A model generated the notes under the pieces. The model had not been told where the DNA came from and made no database searches. It saw nothing but the letters and a program-made list of their open reading frames with translations. From an uncultured Lachnospiraceae bacterium (lineage in GTDB: Bacteria; Bacillota; Clostridia; Lachnospirales; Lachnospiraceae): a stretch of DNA of 47,623 bases. Below, in pieces: positions 23,742 to 32,323 of the stretch. The DNA is taken from contig CANAPP010000021.1 of assembly GCA_947363565.1 (NCBI GenBank), forward strand, positions 1-47,623. Direction: 5' to 3'. Made by a program: the position numbers and the translations under genes. How positions within the stretch are numbered: the first letter of the stretch is position 1; every line of letters begins with the position of its first letter.

Positions 23742-24791
23742 TCACTGCAATTCCTTTTCCATCACCTCATAAACCAACACGACTTCTCCGGGCAATGATA
23801 TCTTCTCCCGCTTTGTCACCTGATATCCCAGCTTCTCGTACAGGCCAAAGGCTGGGAGCGATGAATCAAGAACCGCCGTCTTATGTTCCTTCGCAATCCA
23901 TCTCTCCAACCGCTTCATGATATACGTTCCATAGCCCTTACCCTGAAACTCAGGCAGCACGTACACCCGCGTAACGTGATTGTCTTCTTCTACCGTCCCG
24001 GTTCCGATGATCTGCCCGTCCAAAATCAGTACCCATACATTTCCCTCCTGGATATCAGCACGGATTCTGTCCTTGCTGTGCAGAAGGCAGAAAAAATCCG
24101 CTACTCCTTCCGGATAATACTTCGGGTAGATCTTTCTCACTGTCCGCTGTACTACAGCGGAAATCTCCGCCGCTTCAGACTTCTTTGCCTTTCGGTATGT
24201 AATTTCTGGCTCTGTGTTCTCAGCGCCCAGCGCCCTCTGAACGCCGGTGATCTGCTCACGCACCTTCCGCACTTCGGTCGCTTTCCACTTTTCCAGCAGC
24301 GGGATGAACCGCTCGTTCCTGCTGCCGCGGATTTTCTTCAGAATCTCAATTACGACCTGTCTGTTGACATCCTTCAGCTCAGCAAGTATGTCCTCTGTCC
24401 CTTCCTCAAGCTCCCGGCAGAATCTCTGGTACAGCTCCTCCGCAAATGTCTCTTTTTCAATCTCCCAGCCCGCCTCAGAAAAGACGAGCAGCGGCAGTCT
24501 TCCGTTATATTCAATCCGGATAAAATCTTTCTTGATCATCCAGTCTACCCTGTTCGATACCTCATCCATAGCCAGCTCCCGATAATATCCATATGCAGGG
24601 CACTCATCCAGTTTATGTTCCAGTACTTTTTTGTCCTTTGAGCCTTTCAGTATCTTTGCCAGCATACTTCTGCCGCCGGTATTGATCAGTTCATCCGCGG
24701 CACGTAAGATCATCCGGATATCGTCTTCCGGCAAAGTCCTGATGTCTCCTTCATCCAGGCTGTATTGTACACGCGCTCTTCTTTTCGCCAT
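23742..24791 (-). CDS. RQC-type DNA-binding domain fused to GNAT acetyltransferase
   Basis: 349 residues from the ATG at 24791, seven bases after GGGAGGG. Residues 1 to about 110 match the small RQC-like family (ARVQYSLDEGDIRTLPEDDI, LINTGGRSMLAKILKGSKDK, YGYYRELAMDEVSNRVDWMI, FIRIEYNGRLPLLVFSEAG). This is the winged helix known from the C-terminus of RecQ helicases, here without a helicase. A charged helical linker follows (about 115-195). The C-terminal 150 residues are a GNAT fold, with acetyl-CoA motif VYVLPEFQGKGYGTYIMKRL and a late motif PAFGLYEKLGYQV. The substrate is unknown. Its own promoter lies between it and the DUF624 gene. Confidence 0.8.
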   Translation of the reverse strand: MAKRRARVQYSLDEGDIRTLPEDDIRMILRAADELINTGGRSMLAKILKGSKDKKVLEHKLDECPAYGYYRELAMDEVSNRVDWMIKKDFIRIEYNGRLPLLVFSEAGWEIEKETFAEELYQRFCRELEEGTEDILAELKDVNRQVVIEILKKIRGSRNERFIPLLEKWKATEVRKVREQITGVQRALGAENTEPEITYRKAKKSEAAEISAVVQRTVRKIYPKYYPEGVADFFCLLHSKDRIRADIQEGNVWVLILDGQIIGTGTVEEDNHVTRVYVLPEFQGKGYGTYIMKRLERWIAKEHKTAVLDSSLPAFGLYEKLGYQVTKREKISLPGEVVLVYEVMEKELQ

Positions 24792-24811
24792 CTTTAATCC
24801 CTCCCGCCTGT

Positions 24812-24840
24812 ATGATACATCATCTTGGATGATTCTACAA
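24812..24840 (-). promoter_or_regulatory. Promoter of the RQC-GNAT gene with operator in the spacer
   Basis: Minus-strand TTGTAG (24835-24840) and TATCAT (24812-24817) with a 17-base spacer. The spacer is almost filled by the perfect palindrome ATCATCCAAGATGAT (24819-24833), a classic place for a repressor. Confidence 0.6.
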
Positions 24841-24883
24841 CATTTCAGCGGCAAAAACAGCCCGAAGATTACTGGATGATATT

Positions 24884-25507
24884 TTACTCTTCCCCAGCTT
24901 CCACAAAAGGCTTAAACATCTCCCGGATCAGAAAAGAATTGGCAAATGCCAGAAGCGCTCCTCCAATCGCGCTCCAGATCACCGCTCCCGCCATGATCGT
25001 TACCTGATTCAGAAAGGTAAGTATCAGGCTTGCCGCCGTAAGCAGTATGACCGGCACCATAAACTTCAACCTCGCAAGCGGAATCACCACCGCATTTTTC
25101 ATCATCTCAAGCGTCGTGTTCTCGAATCTGGCGATAAGCGGAAATACGAAGATAAGCTCTGTCAGATAGAGGAATACCGCCGCGCCGAGCAGGGCCATCC
25201 CAACCCTTGCCGGCGCTCCGGTAAAGCCGCTCACTATCACAAAGTCCGCTCCCAGCGCCGCACCGACAGCAAGGAGGATGAGCCAGATGACCGTACTCTG
25301 CTTAAAATTACTTTTAAAAGCTTCCCAGAAACCACGGACGATATATCCTTCCTCATTTGCCACAATCTTCAGCATCACGGAATACAGCGCTGCCGCGGAC
25401 GCTCCGGCCGTAACTACCGGAAGAGAAAAAAGAACCCACAGGATATTTAGCAAAATAAGGTCAAACAGCCGGCTAAGCGCCCGGATTGCAATATGATCAA
25501 GCAGCAT
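24884..25507 (-). CDS. YesL/DUF624 family membrane protein
   Basis: 207 residues from the ATG at 25507, with AGAGG seven bases upstream. It has five or six membrane segments. The diagnostic DUF624 start is present: an N-terminal helix (LFDLILLNILWVLFSLPVVT), then GASAAALYSVMLKIVANEEG and FWEAFKSNFKQST. The biochemical role of YesL proteins is unknown. They are commonly encoded in carbohydrate transport operons, and here it follows the deglycase gene by 19 bp, probably as the last gene of the fructosamine-type operon. Confidence 0.88.
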   Translation of the reverse strand: MLLDHIAIRALSRLFDLILLNILWVLFSLPVVTAGASAAALYSVMLKIVANEEGYIVRGFWEAFKSNFKQSTVIWLILLAVGAALGADFVIVSGFTGAPARVGMALLGAAVFLYLTELIFVFPLIARFENTTLEMMKNAVVIPLARLKFMVPVILLTAASLILTFLNQVTIMAGAVIWSAIGGALLAFANSFLIREMFKPFVEAGEE

Positions 25508-25526
25508 ACGATCACCTCTGTAAAAT

Positions 25527-26507
25527 CTAATACTCCACTTTCCACATATAGCGCCGCGTTGTATAGTCAATTCCCGTTGCCTTGGACAGTTCCTTCATAT
25601 ATACGTTGTTCAGCACTGGCGTAAAGAGAAGGTGGTTAAAATATTCTGACACGGAATCCTTCAGATTGTCAAGCCCAAGCTCCTTTGCATCTAGGATATA
25701 CACCTTGTCTCCGGCATATTTTTTCATGAAGGTTATCGCCCGTTCATCGGCCTTTCTCGTCCTTCCATCGGCAATCAAAAGGAAGAAAGACTGGTTCTTA
25801 TCTGTGATCTCAAACGGACCGTGGAAGAAATCGCAGCTATTGAATGTAGGAGAATGTATCTGGAGCATCTCCAGGATGTTGCAAGTTGAAAAAATATGGC
25901 CGGAGCCGTACGCCGGACCGCTGGCCAGAACCGTGATGCATTTTTCATCCTTCGCCTGAGCCGCCCATTTTTTTGCCAGCGGCGCACAGTATTCTCTCGC
26001 CTTCAGGTAAGCCGGCTGCACCTTCGTAAATGCATCCATGGCATCCGCGTAATTTTCGTATCCTTCAACAATATCTACGATCGCCATCGCCATGCGAAGT
26101 GCATTTCCCGCGTTGGTCGCGCTCTGATCCATATCGTCCTCCCAGATGCTTATGTACTGTACGTTATAGTCGCACACTTCCGTAAGCTCTGATTCGTCCA
26201 CATACTGGCTGACTGTCACCGCGCCAAGGGACTTTGCGATCTTAGCTGCCTCGATGGTCTCTTTCGTTCCCCGCATGGAAGTGAGGACAACGATGGTGTC
26301 CTTTCCCACATTCTTCGGCGGGGCATAGACGAATTCACTGCTGGTGATCATCTGGGAACGTACTGCCGTGGACTCCCGGTCCATAAAATACTGCGCCGCG
26401 TAGTGGCCGTCATGGGAGCCGCCGGCAGCAACCCAGACTACGCTTTTGACCCCTCCATCCGTCTCCATATCTTTAATGATTTTTTCCATAAGCTCTCTGA
26501 TTTCCAT
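25527..26507 (-). CDS. SIS-domain fructosamine-6-phosphate deglycase (FrlB/FraB/GfrF type)
   Basis: 326 residues. The second of two close ATG codons (26507) is preferred because the first is only three bases from GGAG. Two SIS phosphosugar-binding domains are visible (AAGGSHDGHYAAQYFMDR and VLTSMRGTKETIEAAKIAK, then VLASGPAYGSGHIFSTCNIL). The catalytic region CDFFHGPFEITDKNQSFFLL and the C-terminus TTRRYMWKVEY closely resemble FrlB. That enzyme splits a 6-phosphofructosyl amino acid into glucose 6-phosphate and the free amino acid. The PfkB kinase, epimerase and transporter in the same operon support this. The amino acid attached to the sugar cannot be told from sequence. Confidence 0.8.
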   Translation of the reverse strand: MEIRELMEKIIKDMETDGGVKSVVWVAAGGSHDGHYAAQYFMDRESTAVRSQMITSSEFVYAPPKNVGKDTIVVLTSMRGTKETIEAAKIAKSLGAVTVSQYVDESELTEVCDYNVQYISIWEDDMDQSATNAGNALRMAMAIVDIVEGYENYADAMDAFTKVQPAYLKAREYCAPLAKKWAAQAKDEKCITVLASGPAYGSGHIFSTCNILEMLQIHSPTFNSCDFFHGPFEITDKNQSFFLLIADGRTRKADERAITFMKKYAGDKVYILDAKELGLDNLKDSVSEYFNHLLFTPVLNNVYMKELSKATGIDYTTRRYMWKVEY

Positions 26508-26521
26508 AATCATATTCTCCT

Positions 26522-27358
26522 TTATCTGTTCAAATATTCCTCAAGTTTCCGTAAAGATTCCTCCATCGCCTGATGAGGCTTCCTTACATATCTGTCATTT
26601 AATATCTCCAGGCTCAGCGCCCCTTTGTAGCCGGCTGCGTCCAGTTCCTTGAGCATCCCCGGAAGATCTAAGTCTCCCTCGCCCAGGACCAGATGGCCGC
26701 CAGGGGCGCCATCCGCCACATGTACATGCCGGAGATTTCCTGCCAGGTCTACGATTGCCTGCCCCATGGTCTCCCCGGAATAGCAAAGCGTCGCTGTATC
26801 GATCATCCCTTTTAATGCAGGGGAATCGACTTCTCTTATCATACGGACCACATCCCTGGAATTGTGGGTCGTTGTATATTCCCGCGGCGAGGTCTCAAGT
26901 ACCAGGGTAATGCCGTACTTTTCCGCCGCATGCCCAAGCTCTCCTGCTGACTCAGCCGAGCGCTTCCATATCTCCTCTTCATCCTCGTCAAGTGTCCCGT
27001 ACCCTGCCAAAAGCACGACATACTGCCCGCCAAGCTCCGCGGCGCACCGGATCGCTTTCCGGAACGTTTCTATACTTTTCTTTCTGCGCACCGGATCAAG
27101 CGCCGCTATGTTTACGGGATACAGACACTGCTCCGGGGTCACGCACTGTACCTTCAGATGCCTGTCTGCCAGCTTCTTTTTCAGCTTCGGCAGATCCCTT
27201 AAAAGATCTCTGTCATCCAGATAAAAATGGGGATAACAGGCATAAAATTCGATTGTTTCCACCCCGATCCTTGCCAGGGAATCAAGCGCATAATCCAACG
27301 AATATCGGTAATACGGGTAATTGGATGTTAGTATCTGCGCCTTTGTCAAATGCTTCAT
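26522..27358 (-). CDS. Sugar epimerase/isomerase of the AP-endonuclease-2 TIM-barrel family (FrlC-like)
   Basis: 278 residues, a complete xylose-isomerase-like barrel. Metal and substrate positions appear in TLVLETSPREYTT, LKGMIDTATLC, LRHVHVADG and GYKGALSLEI. The segment CVTPEQCLYPVNIAALDPVR resembles FrlC, which interconverts psicose- and fructose-amine forms. It lies 7 bp after a permease gene and 14 bp before the SIS deglycase. A role in bringing alternative ketosamines into the deglycase pathway is likely, but other sugar 3-epimerase activities are possible. Confidence 0.75.
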   Translation of the reverse strand: MKHLTKAQILTSNYPYYRYSLDYALDSLARIGVETIEFYACYPHFYLDDRDLLRDLPKLKKKLADRHLKVQCVTPEQCLYPVNIAALDPVRRKKSIETFRKAIRCAAELGGQYVVLLAGYGTLDEDEEEIWKRSAESAGELGHAAEKYGITLVLETSPREYTTTHNSRDVVRMIREVDSPALKGMIDTATLCYSGETMGQAIVDLAGNLRHVHVADGAPGGHLVLGEGDLDLPGMLKELDAAGYKGALSLEILNDRYVRKPHQAMEESLRKLEEYLNR

Positions 27359-27365
27359 TTCTCTC

Positions 27366-28187
27366 CTATCCTTTCACACCGCCGGCAGTCAATCCGCGGA
27401 TAAACTGTTTCTGCAGGATCAGGAAGATGATGATCAGCGGCACGGATGCGATTACCATACCTGACATCAGCATCGTCCAGTTCGTCGTCGTCGTTCCCTG
27501 CAGGTTCACAAGACCTACCGGTATCGTCTTCTTCGCCGTCGATTCCAAAAGCACATTGGCAAACATCAGCTCATTCCACACTGCACGAAAGCTGACGATC
27601 GCGCAGGAAGCGATGATTGGTTTGCTCAATGGCATGATGATCTTCCAGAACACCTGCCTCGTCTTCGCCCCGTCGATAAATGCGGATTCGTCAAGGCTCA
27701 CACTGATATCCTTGTAAAATGTCATGATCAGGAATGTAGCAAAGGGTATCCGAAATGCCCCCGTGATGATCATCATCCCCAGATAAGAATCGTAAAGCCC
27801 GATGACCTTCGCCATCTTAAACAGCGAGATGACTGCCGACTGCGGCGCCAGCATCAAGCCGCCCAGGATAATGATGACCCACAGCTTCTTCGTGGTAAAC
27901 TTTATCCTCGAGATCGGATAAGCCGCAAAGCACGCCAGCAGCGTCGAAAATACCGTCGAACCCAGCGTGATGATCACACTGTTCTTAAAAAATGTCCCGA
28001 TACCTGCATTCCATGCATCCAGGTAATTCCTCCACTGCCATACCTCAGGCAGCTTCCACGGTTCTAAAAACAACTCCTTATTCGTCTTAAATCCTGTCAG
28101 TACCATCCAGATCAGCGGAAGAAAGATGATAACCGCGAACAGGATCAACACCGCTATGATCAAACCGTGACCTATTTTTTTCGCCAT
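27366..28187 (-). CDS. Carbohydrate ABC transporter permease (MalG/FrlM-like)
   Basis: 273 residues from the ATG at 28187, with AGGAGGAGAGG upstream. It has six membrane segments with the typical first helix (LIIAVLILFAVIIFLPLIWM). The EAA loop that contacts the ATPase reads ESAFIDGAKTRQVFWKIIMP. It is the second inner-membrane subunit of a CUT1-type importer. The operon has no ATPase, so a shared MsmX-type ATPase encoded elsewhere is expected, as in the Bacillus frl system. Confidence 0.93.
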   Translation of the reverse strand: MAKKIGHGLIIAVLILFAVIIFLPLIWMVLTGFKTNKELFLEPWKLPEVWQWRNYLDAWNAGIGTFFKNSVIITLGSTVFSTLLACFAAYPISRIKFTTKKLWVIIILGGLMLAPQSAVISLFKMAKVIGLYDSYLGMMIITGAFRIPFATFLIMTFYKDISVSLDESAFIDGAKTRQVFWKIIMPLSKPIIASCAIVSFRAVWNELMFANVLLESTAKKTIPVGLVNLQGTTTTNWTMLMSGMVIASVPLIIIFLILQKQFIRGLTAGGVKG

Positions 28188-28200
28188 ATCCTCTCCTCCT

Positions 28201-29082
28201 CTAATCGTCTCCCAGGTCATATCCCTTCATCTGGAACAGACCCAGGATAAATGTTACAATGAATACAAAAAATGCAATCGCCGATGCGTACCCCATCTGG
28301 TCATTCTTAAATCCCACCTGATACAGATAAGTCGCCAACGTCTGTGTCGCCCGCCCGGGGCCTCCGTTTGTCATGACATATACCTCGTCATACACGCGGA
28401 CTGCTCCGGTAACGACAATGATCATATTGATCATGATCGTGTCTTTCATCATCGGCACCGTGATTCGGAAAAATCTCTGGATTGCATCCGCCCCGTCAAT
28501 CTCCGCCGCCTCGTAGATATCCTCCGAAATACTCTGCATCGCCACGATGAAAAGCACAACCGTATACCCGATATACTGCCACTGGGAGGCAGCCGCCACG
28601 CCGAAAATTGCGCTTCCTGCATTTCCCAGGATGTCAATTCCCGACGTATCGATGCCCAATTTCTCCAAAAACGGATTGATCAAGCCGATAGACGGACTAT
28701 ATAACATCTTAAAAGCAATGCCGGTGACCGTTACCATCAGAAGCGACGGGATAAAATAAATCGTGCGCAACACCGACTGCCATTTCCTTAAAAATCTGCT
28801 CTCCAACACTGCCGCAATGACCAGCGAAAGCCCAATCTGACAAGCCACAGACACCACCGCGAACACCAGATTATTTTTAAGCGCGACCCGGATCGTCTCA
28901 TCCTCCAATAGCTGCTGATAATATTTCCCTCCCACGAATGTCACTTCCGTAGACATGGCGCCCCACTTATACAGGCTGTTCATAAAGTTCAGGATGATCG
29001 GCAGATAGAGGAACACCAGAATGACCGCCATCGCCGGCGCCAGATAGATAAATGCTGTCTTTTTACTTCCCTTTCTGTTCAT
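28201..29082 (-). CDS. Carbohydrate ABC transporter permease (MalF/FrlN-like)
   Basis: 293 residues from the ATG at 29082, eight bases after AAGGAG; a GTG three codons earlier is the alternative. Membrane segments begin with FIYLAPAMAVILVFLYLPII. The EAA loop is EAAEIDGADAIQRFFRITVP, followed by the conserved VYDEVYVMTNGGPGRATQTL. It pairs with the permease encoded 13 bp downstream and with the binding lipoprotein encoded upstream. Confidence 0.94.
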   Translation of the reverse strand: MNRKGSKKTAFIYLAPAMAVILVFLYLPIILNFMNSLYKWGAMSTEVTFVGGKYYQQLLEDETIRVALKNNLVFAVVSVACQIGLSLVIAAVLESRFLRKWQSVLRTIYFIPSLLMVTVTGIAFKMLYSPSIGLINPFLEKLGIDTSGIDILGNAGSAIFGVAAASQWQYIGYTVVLFIVAMQSISEDIYEAAEIDGADAIQRFFRITVPMMKDTIMINMIIVVTGAVRVYDEVYVMTNGGPGRATQTLATYLYQVGFKNDQMGYASAIAFFVFIVTFILGLFQMKGYDLGDD

Positions 29083-29114
29083 AAATCTCACTCCTTCTAT
29101 GAGTGTTACCGGTT

Positions 29115-30434
29115 TTATTGGTTTTCAGCCTTAACGTCTGCCGCCACCTTCTGTACGTCCGCCATGACGTCTTCCGCCGCTTTCCCGTCAAGACCTTCCT
29201 GGAGGCTCGTCATATACTGGTCAGCAATCTTTGCCTCGACTGCACAGTCTAACCAGTCCGCAATATTCGTGTATCCTTCCGCCTGCTTGTAAGCATCTGC
29301 AAGTGCCTTCGTTGAATTCTCTTCGGTGATCCCTCCTGCCAGTGCGTTGGGAAGTCCTGCCTCCCTCGTCTGCTTGTCACTCATTTCCTTTCCTGTCATA
29401 AATTTTAAGAATGCGATCGCCTCGTCCGGGTGCGCACAGTCTGCGGAAACCATCCATGCTTCTCCGCCGCCCCCGACTGTACCTGCGTCTCCCGCAGCTC
29501 CTTCCATGGCCGGAATCTTGAAAAATCCCCAATTCTCTTCGCCCATTCCGTCGTCAAACTGTGTGAACTGCGGGGTTGCATCCAACATCATCGCTGCCTG
29601 TCCTGCGCAGAATTCTTCACGCACCTGATAGTAATCCTTGGAATTTACGTGGTCTCCGAAATATCCCTTTTCATTCAGGTCGAGCAGCGCCTTTACTGCT
29701 TTTACATAATTCTCGTCGGTAAATTCGCCGGTGGATGGATCGTAGTCCTTATTGATCACATCTGCCGGAACCATCATCGCATTCAGCATACCAATCCACC
29801 AGGACGCATACCAGGGAGCTGAATTGCCGAAAGCTATAGGTGTTACGTCTGTGTTCTTTTTGATCGTCTCGCAGAGAGCAAGGAATTCGTCCCAAGTCTT
29901 TGGAATCTCATATTTGTTCTTGTCAAACACTTCCTTGTTGTACATCATATACATCACACCGCTCCGGTACGGAATCGCGTATGTACTCCCGTCGACGGTG
30001 GAGTTGTTGAGAAATGCCGGCAGGAAGCTCTCTGCCCACTCTGTGTCTTCCTTGAGATAGGGCGTAAGGTCGAGTGCTTTTCCGCCTCTGGCGAATCTTT
30101 TCACTCTCTCGCCGGTCCATGACATATAGATGTCCGGCATGTCTCCGCCTGAAGCGATGACTGTCAGCTTGTCCTTGATCGCCTCGTCGGATACATTTTC
30201 CATCTCAATATGGATATCCGGGTTCTGCTTTTCAAACTCTGCAACAGCATCTTCAAAATATTTCGCATAAGGCTGCTCCGGGTATTTATTCAGAAATGAC
30301 AAAGTTACCTTCCCATCCTTACTTTCTTTACTTTCCTTGTCAGACGAACCGCCTGTCCCTGATGTCGCGCATCCGGACAGAAGGCCGGTTACCATCGCTG
30401 CTGACAACAGTGCCGCTAAAAATCTCTTTTTCAT
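29115..30434 (-). CDS. Extracellular sugar-binding lipoprotein (CUT1 type, FrlO-like)
   Basis: 439 residues from the ATG at 30434. There is a lipoprotein signal (KKRFLAALLSAAMVTGLLSG followed by the lipidated Cys), a Ser/Lys/Glu linker, then a family-1 solute-binding fold (VTLSFLNKYPEQPYAKYFED, GGDMPDIYMSWTGERV, YAIPYRSGVMYMMYNKEVF, GGGGEAWMVSADCAHPDEAI). It would capture the substrate outside the membrane for the two permeases. By operon context the ligand is probably a fructosyl amino acid. It lies 35 bp after the kinase gene. Confidence 0.93.
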   Translation of the reverse strand: MKKRFLAALLSAAMVTGLLSGCATSGTGGSSDKESKESKDGKVTLSFLNKYPEQPYAKYFEDAVAEFEKQNPDIHIEMENVSDEAIKDKLTVIASGGDMPDIYMSWTGERVKRFARGGKALDLTPYLKEDTEWAESFLPAFLNNSTVDGSTYAIPYRSGVMYMMYNKEVFDKNKYEIPKTWDEFLALCETIKKNTDVTPIAFGNSAPWYASWWIGMLNAMMVPADVINKDYDPSTGEFTDENYVKAVKALLDLNEKGYFGDHVNSKDYYQVREEFCAGQAAMMLDATPQFTQFDDGMGEENWGFFKIPAMEGAAGDAGTVGGGGEAWMVSADCAHPDEAIAFLKFMTGKEMSDKQTREAGLPNALAGGITEENSTKALADAYKQAEGYTNIADWLDCAVEAKIADQYMTSLQEGLDGKAAEDVMADVQKVAADVKAENQ

Positions 30435-30469
30435 TATTGTTTCCTTCCTTTCTTCTCTTTGTTTTCCAA

Positions 30470-31351
30470 TCAAAGGTTGATGATCTCGGACAGCCGGTCC
30501 GGGTCGACGTCATATCCCACACCTAATGATCCGTCCTTTGCTACTACTAAAGCAGCGTATTCTGCTGCTTTTTTCAGTGAAGCAGTTATCTTATCACCGG
30601 CTGAAGACCCGTCGGTCCCGGCCGATAAATAATTCGTTAAAAATGCGCTGATAAAGGAATCTCCCGCCCCCATGGTATCCTTTGGTTTTACCCGACAGAT
30701 CTCCTGGTAATAATAGTTCTCCCCGTCATACGCGATCGTCGCCTCATGCCCTCTGGTCGCAACTGCGATTCGGCAGCCCGATCCGGTGCATTTTTTTAAG
30801 ACTTCTCTCGCTTCCTCCTCAGAAATATGGCTGCAGGAGAAAAATCCGTATTCGATATCGGAAGAGATCCCCCGGATATCTTCATCTGTGAAGTTGTCAT
30901 AAAAGTCATAGCAGATTGTCACTCCCGCCTCCGAAAGCTTCTTGAGCCTGTCCCGGTTCACCCTCGCACCCCAGCTTATGCAGGCGACATCAAATGTCTT
31001 GATATACCGGATCTCCTCCTCGGTGAATGCGATCGGATAAAGGTCCGTGACTCCCTTCTTGTTCCAATCTAAGAATACTCTGTCTCCGTCCTGCAGATCT
31101 ACCAGCGCATAGCCGCTGGAGCCGGATTCGTGGTGGGAATGGCTGGTATCTACTCCTGCATCCGCAAGTGTCTGCTCTAATATCCTGCCTGCCATGTCGT
31201 CCGCAAAAACTCCCATAAACGCAGCATCTGCTCCTTGGAGCTTTGCGTTGTATGCGATATTATACTCATTTCCGCCTGGATACATCCGCCTTTGATGACA
31301 GTAAATGTCCATGGTGGTTATCCCGATTCCGATAATTTTTGGTATTTTCAT
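30470..31351 (-). CDS. PfkB-family kinase (fructosamine 6-kinase, FrlD-like)
   Basis: 293 residues with AGAGG eight bases before the ATG. It is a ribokinase-fold enzyme with substrate motif YPGGNEYNIAYNAKLQG and the catalytic PfkB signature DTMGAGDSFISAFL, whose Asp is the base. The wording of the N-terminal half (GVDTSHSHHESGSSGYALVD, DGDRVFLDWNKKGV) is close to FrlD, which phosphorylates fructoselysine at O6. It is the first gene of the operon and the step before the SIS deglycase. Another sugar specificity cannot be excluded. Confidence 0.82.
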   Translation of the reverse strand: MKIPKIIGIGITTMDIYCHQRRMYPGGNEYNIAYNAKLQGADAAFMGVFADDMAGRILEQTLADAGVDTSHSHHESGSSGYALVDLQDGDRVFLDWNKKGVTDLYPIAFTEEEIRYIKTFDVACISWGARVNRDRLKKLSEAGVTICYDFYDNFTDEDIRGISSDIEYGFFSCSHISEEEAREVLKKCTGSGCRIAVATRGHEATIAYDGENYYYQEICRVKPKDTMGAGDSFISAFLTNYLSAGTDGSSAGDKITASLKKAAEYAALVVAKDGSLGVGYDVDPDRLSEIINL

Positions 31352-31419
31352 CTCTTTAACCTCTTTTACTTTTCTTATCTCTCTCTTGTTTTTATCTTGT
31401 ATTAACTCGTCTTATGATA

Positions 31420-31447
31420 ACTATAACATGAATATTATTTTTGTCAA
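31420..31447 (-). promoter_or_regulatory. Promoter of the fructosamine-type operon
   Basis: Minus-strand TTGACA (31442-31447) and TATAGT (31420-31425) with a 16-base spacer. ATAACATGAAT, read on the plus strand from 31423, overlaps the -10 and recurs as ATAACATGTAT at the gntR promoter. It is a candidate operator for that regulator. Confidence 0.65.
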
Positions 31448-31513
31448 CATATTTTCATAAAAAAGAATGGTTTTAGTTATTTTTCACAAATTTAACTCTA
31501 AATTTTTGTACAA

Positions 31514-31545
31514 AAAAGAGACGTCTTGTCGTAAACGTCTCTTTT
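31514..31545 (-). terminator. Terminator after the gntR-family gene
   Basis: AAAAGAGACGT and ACGTCTCTTTT form an 11-bp perfect stem with a 10-base loop, followed on the minus strand by further T residues. It separates the regulator from the operon. It may work in both directions. Confidence 0.85.
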
Positions 31546-31570
31546 CTATCGTTGCCTTAACCTGTATTAC

Positions 31571-32299
31571 CTATACATACCACTTCATGAACCGGTCATT
31601 ATCCCCGCGAACAATATCCCGTACGGTATGGACCGGATCGCCGTTCATATCATAGACACAAAGCTCTGACTCGATTACCGGCGTACCGAGGGATAACTGC
31701 AGCCATTCGGCAATCTCATCCGTGGCAAATATGATCTTTACACTTCTCCTGCCCTTATTGGAAGGAATCATATGGTATTTGTTGATTAAGATATCATATA
31801 ACGACCCAGTTAAGTCTTCCTGCTCCAGCCGCTTTAATCTGGCAGGCAGATGATTCTCCTCAATGACGATCGGGATCCCGTCAGCACTGCGCAGCCGCTT
31901 GACGCACATCACCTGTTCTTCCTCACGCAGGCCAAAGAACTCCTTGTCCATCTCAAAAAATCTGTCCGTAAGCCCTGCGGCCAGCACCTTGGACTTAAAC
32001 TCTACGCCCTGCATCCTGGCGTCCTCGGTAAAGCTGGTGACACCGATGGGGAGCCTCAGCATATCTGACTGGGCGACGAAGCTTCCCTTCCCCTGCACCT
32101 TGATGATATATCCCTCCACCTCCAGCTCTGCCATAGCATTGCGGACGGTAACGCGGCTCATGCCATATTCCTTCTGCATCTGCATCTCGGAAGGCAGCTT
32201 ATCTCCTGGTTTAAGCAGCCCGGTACGGATATCCTTCTTAACCTTATTCTTGAGCTGCAGATAAAGCGGCGTTGAGTTTATTTTCTGAATCTCACTCAT
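31571..32299 (-). CDS. GntR/HutC-family transcriptional regulator
   Basis: 242 residues with GGAGG seven bases before the ATG. The N-terminal winged helix (LYLQLKNKVKKDIRTGLLKP, GDKLPSEMQMQKEYGMSRVT, EGYIIKVQGKGSFVA) is followed by a UTRA ligand-binding domain (GIPIVIEENHLPARL, LSLGTPVIESELCVYDMNG). It is encoded directly upstream of the kinase-transporter-deglycase operon, like FrlR in Bacillus. It therefore probably represses that operon and responds to a phosphorylated intermediate. Confidence 0.93.
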   Translation of the reverse strand: MSEIQKINSTPLYLQLKNKVKKDIRTGLLKPGDKLPSEMQMQKEYGMSRVTVRNAMAELEVEGYIIKVQGKGSFVAQSDMLRLPIGVTSFTEDARMQGVEFKSKVLAAGLTDRFFEMDKEFFGLREEEQVMCVKRLRSADGIPIVIEENHLPARLKRLEQEDLTGSLYDILINKYHMIPSNKGRRSVKIIFATDEIAEWLQLSLGTPVIESELCVYDMNGDPVHTVRDIVRGDNDRFMKWYV

Positions 32300-32323
32300 C
32301 TTTCTTCCTCCGGAACTTGTATC

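Noticed and set aside
23742-24791. Full RecQ helicase
   Set aside because: No helicase motifs are present; only an RQC-like winged helix is recognised, followed by a GNAT domain.
31352-31570. Possible T-box or other riboswitch before the fructosamine-type operon
   Set aside because: Only a terminator for the preceding gene, a promoter and an AT-rich operator-like region are present; no conserved aptamer sequence is seen.
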